Shown: in pieces, positions 61,187 through 64,000 of the stretch | How positions within the stretch are numbered: position 1 is the first letter of the stretch | How the letters are laid out: the number at the start of each line of letters is the position of its first letter | Assembly: GCF_947496485.1 (NCBI RefSeq) | Contig: NZ_CANMCZ010000001.1 | Coordinates: 801,596 to 865,595, forward strand | Reading direction: 5' to 3' | From: an uncultured Winogradskyella sp. | Lineage (GTDB): Bacteria > Bacteroidota > Bacteroidia > Flavobacteriales > Flavobacteriaceae | Length of the DNA stretch: 64,000 bases | Notes under the pieces: model-generated | What the model was told of the DNA's origin: nothing | What the model saw: the letters and a program-made list of their open reading frames with translations, nothing else | Database searches by the model: none | Translations under genes and position numbers: made by a program

Positions 61187-64000
61187 ATGAAAACATTCTT
61201 AAATGCTTTACTATTCTGTCTCATTATGATACCTGCAACATTGATGGCTCAATCGACCGTTACTGGTACAGTTACAGACAAAGCAGATGCCACGCCTTTA
61301 CCAGGTGTAAATGTCTTAATTAAAGGTACTGCCAGAGGAACTGCTACAGATTTTGATGGTAAATATACATTAGAAGTCAATGAAGGTGAAACAATCGTGA
61401 TATCCTATGTTGGATATACGACACAAGAAATTGTCTTTACAGGACAAACTACTGTTGATGTAGAACTTCAAGAAGATTCGGCTCAGTTAGACGAGGTGGT
61501 TCTTATTGGTTATGGTACTACAACAAAGAAAGATGCTACAGGGTCGATAGAATCTGTTACAGCTAAAGATTTTACAAAAGGTAACATAGTAACACCAGAA
61601 AACTTATTGCAAGGTCGAGTTGCTGGTGTAACTGTAACAACAAGTGGTGCTCCGGGATCTGGCTCTGAAATTAAAATTAGAGGTGGGTCTTCAATTAATG
61701 CATCTAACAATCCCTTGATTGTTATTGATGGCTTGCCAATATCTAATGATGGTGTATCTGGCTCTAGAGGGGTTTTAGCTAATATTAACCCTAATGATAT
61801 AGAATCATTTACGGTTTTAAAGGATGCTTCTGCAACCGCTATTTACGGTTCTCGTGCATCAAACGGTGTTATTATAATCGTCACTAAAAAAGGTAGATCT
61901 GCATTAAGTGTTGATTATGATGTACAATATACCTTAGGTAAAAACGCAGACGAAATTGATGTGTTTTCTGCTGATGAGTTTAGATCACTTGTGAATTCTC
62001 AACCAATAAATGGTACCACTTTAGATACTAGTTTATTAGGTAGCTCAAACACAAATTGGCAAGATGAAATATTTAGAGAAACTGTTTCTGCTCAACACAA
62101 CGTAACAGTTAGAGGTTCTCTATTTGATGCTTTACCGACACGTTTATCATTTGGTGTAAGTAGAATAGAAGGTACACTCTTAACATCGCTTTTCGATAGA
62201 CGTAACTTATCTGTGGCCTTAAACCCTACATTATTTGATAATCATTTAAAGATAAGCGTAAATGCTAATCTAGCTTTTGAAGATAGTCGTTTTGCTAATA
62301 ATGGAGCAATTGGATCGGCTTTACGATATGACCCAACACAACCTGTTTACGATCCTAATTCTCCTTTTGGAGGGTTTTATCAGCATAGAAATGGAAATGT
62401 TCTTTCTCAAGGAACTACCAATCCAGTAGCAACTTTATTACAAGCTAATAATCGTGGTGACGCCAATAGATTTTTTGGTAATGTGAATTTTGATTACAAA
62501 TTCCATTTCTTACCAGAATTAAAAGCGGTACTTAATTTAGGTTACGATAAAACTGAAGGTAAGCCTATTAGTCAATCAGTATTTGCTACAAATGACGATG
62601 TGACTAGTAATCTTTCTTTCACTAAGCAAACGAGAACAAATGAATCTCTTGATGGTTTTTTAAACTATAAAAAAGAATTTGGGAATATAGGAACTGACTT
62701 TACGGCAGGTTACTCTTACCAAAGATTTACAAATGAGGGTTCATTTACAGGAAACCTTAATGATCCATTGAGTGTAGGTGATACATTTGCTGATCCAGAT
62801 GTTGTATTAATTGGTTTCTTTGGAAGAGCTAATTTGAGCTTTTTTGATAAATACTTAGCAACATTTACATACAGACGTGATGGTACATCTCGTTTTGGTC
62901 CAGATAACCAATGGGGCGATTTTTATGCTGGTGCTCTAGCATGGCAAATTAGTGATGAAGATTTCCTTAAAGATTCTAAAACAATCTCTAATTTAAAGTT
63001 AAGAGGTAGTTACGGTATAACAGGACAACAAGAAATTGGTGCTGCTGATATATTTTTAAGCCGTTACAGAGCAGGTAATGAAAATTCACAATTTCAGTTT
63101 GGTAATGAGGTAATCAGATCCCTAATCCCATCTGTAATCAACCCAGATATAAAATGGGAGGAAACAAGGACTATAGAAGTTGGTCTTGACTACGGTTTAT
63201 TTGACAATAGAATAAGCGGTAGTATTAATGTTTTCCAAAAAGATTCTGAAGATTTATTATTTCAAGCACCAGTGCCAGATGGAAGTAATTTTTCTAACAG
63301 CGTGATACAAAATATTGGTAACTTAAGGATTCAAGGTCTAGAATTTTCTATTAATGCAGATGTCATTAGAAAAGAGGATTTCAATTTAGGTTTCAACTTT
63401 AATGCTTCATTATTTGATAGAGAAATAACTGAATTAGCTTTTGGACAAGATGTAACTGCTGGTGGTATTTCTGGTGGTACAGGAAACTTTATACAATTGC
63501 AAAGAGAAGGTGAAGCTCCTACATCCTTTTATGTGTTTAAACAGCTTCAAGATGCTCAGGGTAATTTCATCGAGGGAGCTTATGCCGATTTAAACGGTGA
63601 TAATATTATTAACGATGATGATCGCTATATTAAACAAAACCCTGATCCAGATGCTGTTTTAGGTTTTCAAACTAATTTAGAGTATAAAAACTTTGACTTT
63701 GCCTTCAACCTGAGAGCTAACATTGGAAACTATGTTTATAATAACGTAAATTCATCAAGAGCACAATACGAACTATTGCAGGATAATTCGGTTTTAGGAA
63801 ACATTCCATCTTCTGTACTGCAAACTAATTTCCAAAGAACATCAGATGTAATCATCTCTGATGCTTATCTTGAGAATGCTTCATTTTTAAGAATGGATAA
63901 CATTACTCTTGGTTATACATTTACTGATATTTCTAAGTTTCTGAAATCTGTTAGAGTTTGGGGAGGTATGCAAAATGTATTTGTAATAACAGAATATAGC
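61187..64000 (+). CDS. SusC/RagA-family TonB-linked outer-membrane receptor, cut at right edge
   Basis: The frame is open from ATG 61187 to the window end (938 codons, no stop). Signal peptide LLFCLIMIPATLMAQ; CarboxypepD_reg-like domain (STVTGTVTDKADATPLPGVNV, about 22-95); TonB-box-like region DSAQLDEVVLIGYGTTTKKD near 98; plug (LQGRVAGVTVTTSGAPGSGSEI, IKIRGGSSINASNNPLIVIDG, about 120-230); then the barrel. It should form, with a SusD-like lipoprotein just past the edge, the maltooligosaccharide import pore. It is divergent from the LacI-type gene. About 50 residues of barrel are probably missing here. Confidence 0.93.
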   Translation, partial: MKTFLNALLFCLIMIPATLMAQSTVTGTVTDKADATPLPGVNVLIKGTARGTATDFDGKYTLEVNEGETIVISYVGYTTQEIVFTGQTTVDVELQEDSAQLDEVVLIGYGTTTKKDATGSIESVTAKDFTKGNIVTPENLLQGRVAGVTVTTSGAPGSGSEIKIRGGSSINASNNPLIVIDGLPISNDGVSGSRGVLANINPNDIESFTVLKDASATAIYGSRASNGVIIIVTKKGRSALSVDYDVQYTLGKNADEIDVFSADEFRSLVNSQPINGTTLDTSLLGSSNTNWQDEIFRETVSAQHNVTVRGSLFDALPTRLSFGVSRIEGTLLTSLFDRRNLSVALNPTLFDNHLKISVNANLAFEDSRFANNGAIGSALRYDPTQPVYDPNSPFGGFYQHRNGNVLSQGTTNPVATLLQANNRGDANRFFGNVNFDYKFHFLPELKAVLNLGYDKTEGKPISQSVFATNDDVTSNLSFTKQTRTNESLDGFLNYKKEFGNIGTDFTAGYSYQRFTNEGSFTGNLNDPLSVGDTFADPDVVLIGFFGRANLSFFDKYLATFTYRRDGTSRFGPDNQWGDFYAGALAWQISDEDFLKDSKTISNLKLRGSYGITGQQEIGAADIFLSRYRAGNENSQFQFGNEVIRSLIPSVINPDIKWEETRTIEVGLDYGLFDNRISGSINVFQKDSEDLLFQAPVPDGSNFSNSVIQNIGNLRIQGLEFSINADVIRKEDFNLGFNFNASLFDREITELAFGQDVTAGGISGGTGNFIQLQREGEAPTSFYVFKQLQDAQGNFIEGAYADLNGDNIINDDDRYIKQNPDPDAVLGFQTNLEYKNFDFAFNLRANIGNYVYNNVNSSRAQYELLQDNSVLGNIPSSVLQTNFQRTSDVIISDAYLENASFLRMDNITLGYTFTDISKFLKSVRVWGGMQNVFVITEYS

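Noticed and set aside
61510-61710. A minus-strand gene inside the SusC-like region
   Set aside because: It is opposite a strong, intact SusC-family plug domain and has no family likeness.
1-64000. tRNA, rRNA, CRISPR array, prophage or insertion sequence
   Set aside because: I found no cloverleaf-type sequence, spacer-repeat series, integrase or transposase in the intergenic gaps or among the genes. Short palindromes are explained as operators, terminators or REP-like repeats.

Overview
The window is AT-rich DNA from a member of the Bacteroidota, almost certainly a marine-type Flavobacteriaceae. Four things point there: a SusC/RagA TonB-linked receptor with glycan-degrading lipoproteins, membrane-anchored AraC-type regulators, the mevalonate route to isoprenoids, and promoters that fit the Bacteroidota pattern TTG-N19-TAnnTTTG instead of the classical sigma-70 boxes. 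I see no rRNA, tRNA, CRISPR array, integrase or insertion sequence. The gene track is dense and chromosomal in character.

Layout. (1) 1-4600: most of an arsenosugar-type cluster (secreted rhodanese, two 'rSAM/selenodomain-associated' transferases, a purine nucleoside phosphorylase, the arsenite methyltransferase ArsM and a DUF547 lipoprotein). Its expected radical SAM partner (ArsS) would lie left of the window. (2) 4620-6912: AraC-type membrane regulator, unknown secreted protein, YceI protein. (3) 6964-12900: an NAD-centred island on the minus strand, controlled by the Nudix regulator NrtR. It holds a phage-like PRPP synthetase, an ART-like protein, a macrodomain protein, a frameshifted kptA, a 2OG-Fe(II) oxygenase, a metallophosphoesterase and nicotinamide phosphoribosyltransferase NadV. 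Two promoters in it carry paired operators with the same 52-bp spacing. (4) 12913-17574: five-gene envelope operon (Omp85-like barrel, lipoprotein, GH113-like lipoprotein, second barrel, DUF547). (5) 17771-25203: FAD reductase plus polyferredoxin, then three glycosyltransferases. (6) 25249-27802: small regulatory-domain, transglutaminase-like and lipoprotein genes. (7) 27932-35309: pseudouridine synthase-like protein without its catalytic Asp, nitrilase, UbiA prenyltransferase, mevalonate kinase and diphosphomevalonate decarboxylase, HI0933 flavoprotein. (8) 35328-41303: ergothioneine genes egtD/egtB with an OsmC fusion, a flavodoxin-like reductase and SelO, a redox-defence block. (9) 41549-43921: large GAF-domain protein. 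(10) 44064-64000: a maltose/starch utilisation locus (GH97, two GH13, GH31, esterase, SusA-like GH13, GH65, beta-phosphoglucomutase, MFS transporter, LacI regulator), with a divergent susC-like gene cut by the right edge.

How the parts work together. In the NAD island, enzymes that use NAD or ADP-ribose sit in one operon with the two enzymes that rebuild NMN from nicotinamide and PRPP, all under an ADP-ribose-family sensor. This is the most system-like region of the window. In the maltose locus, oligosaccharides are trimmed by surface and periplasmic glucosidases, imported by the SusC pore and MFS carrier, phosphorolysed by GH65 and turned into glucose 6-phosphate by PgmB.
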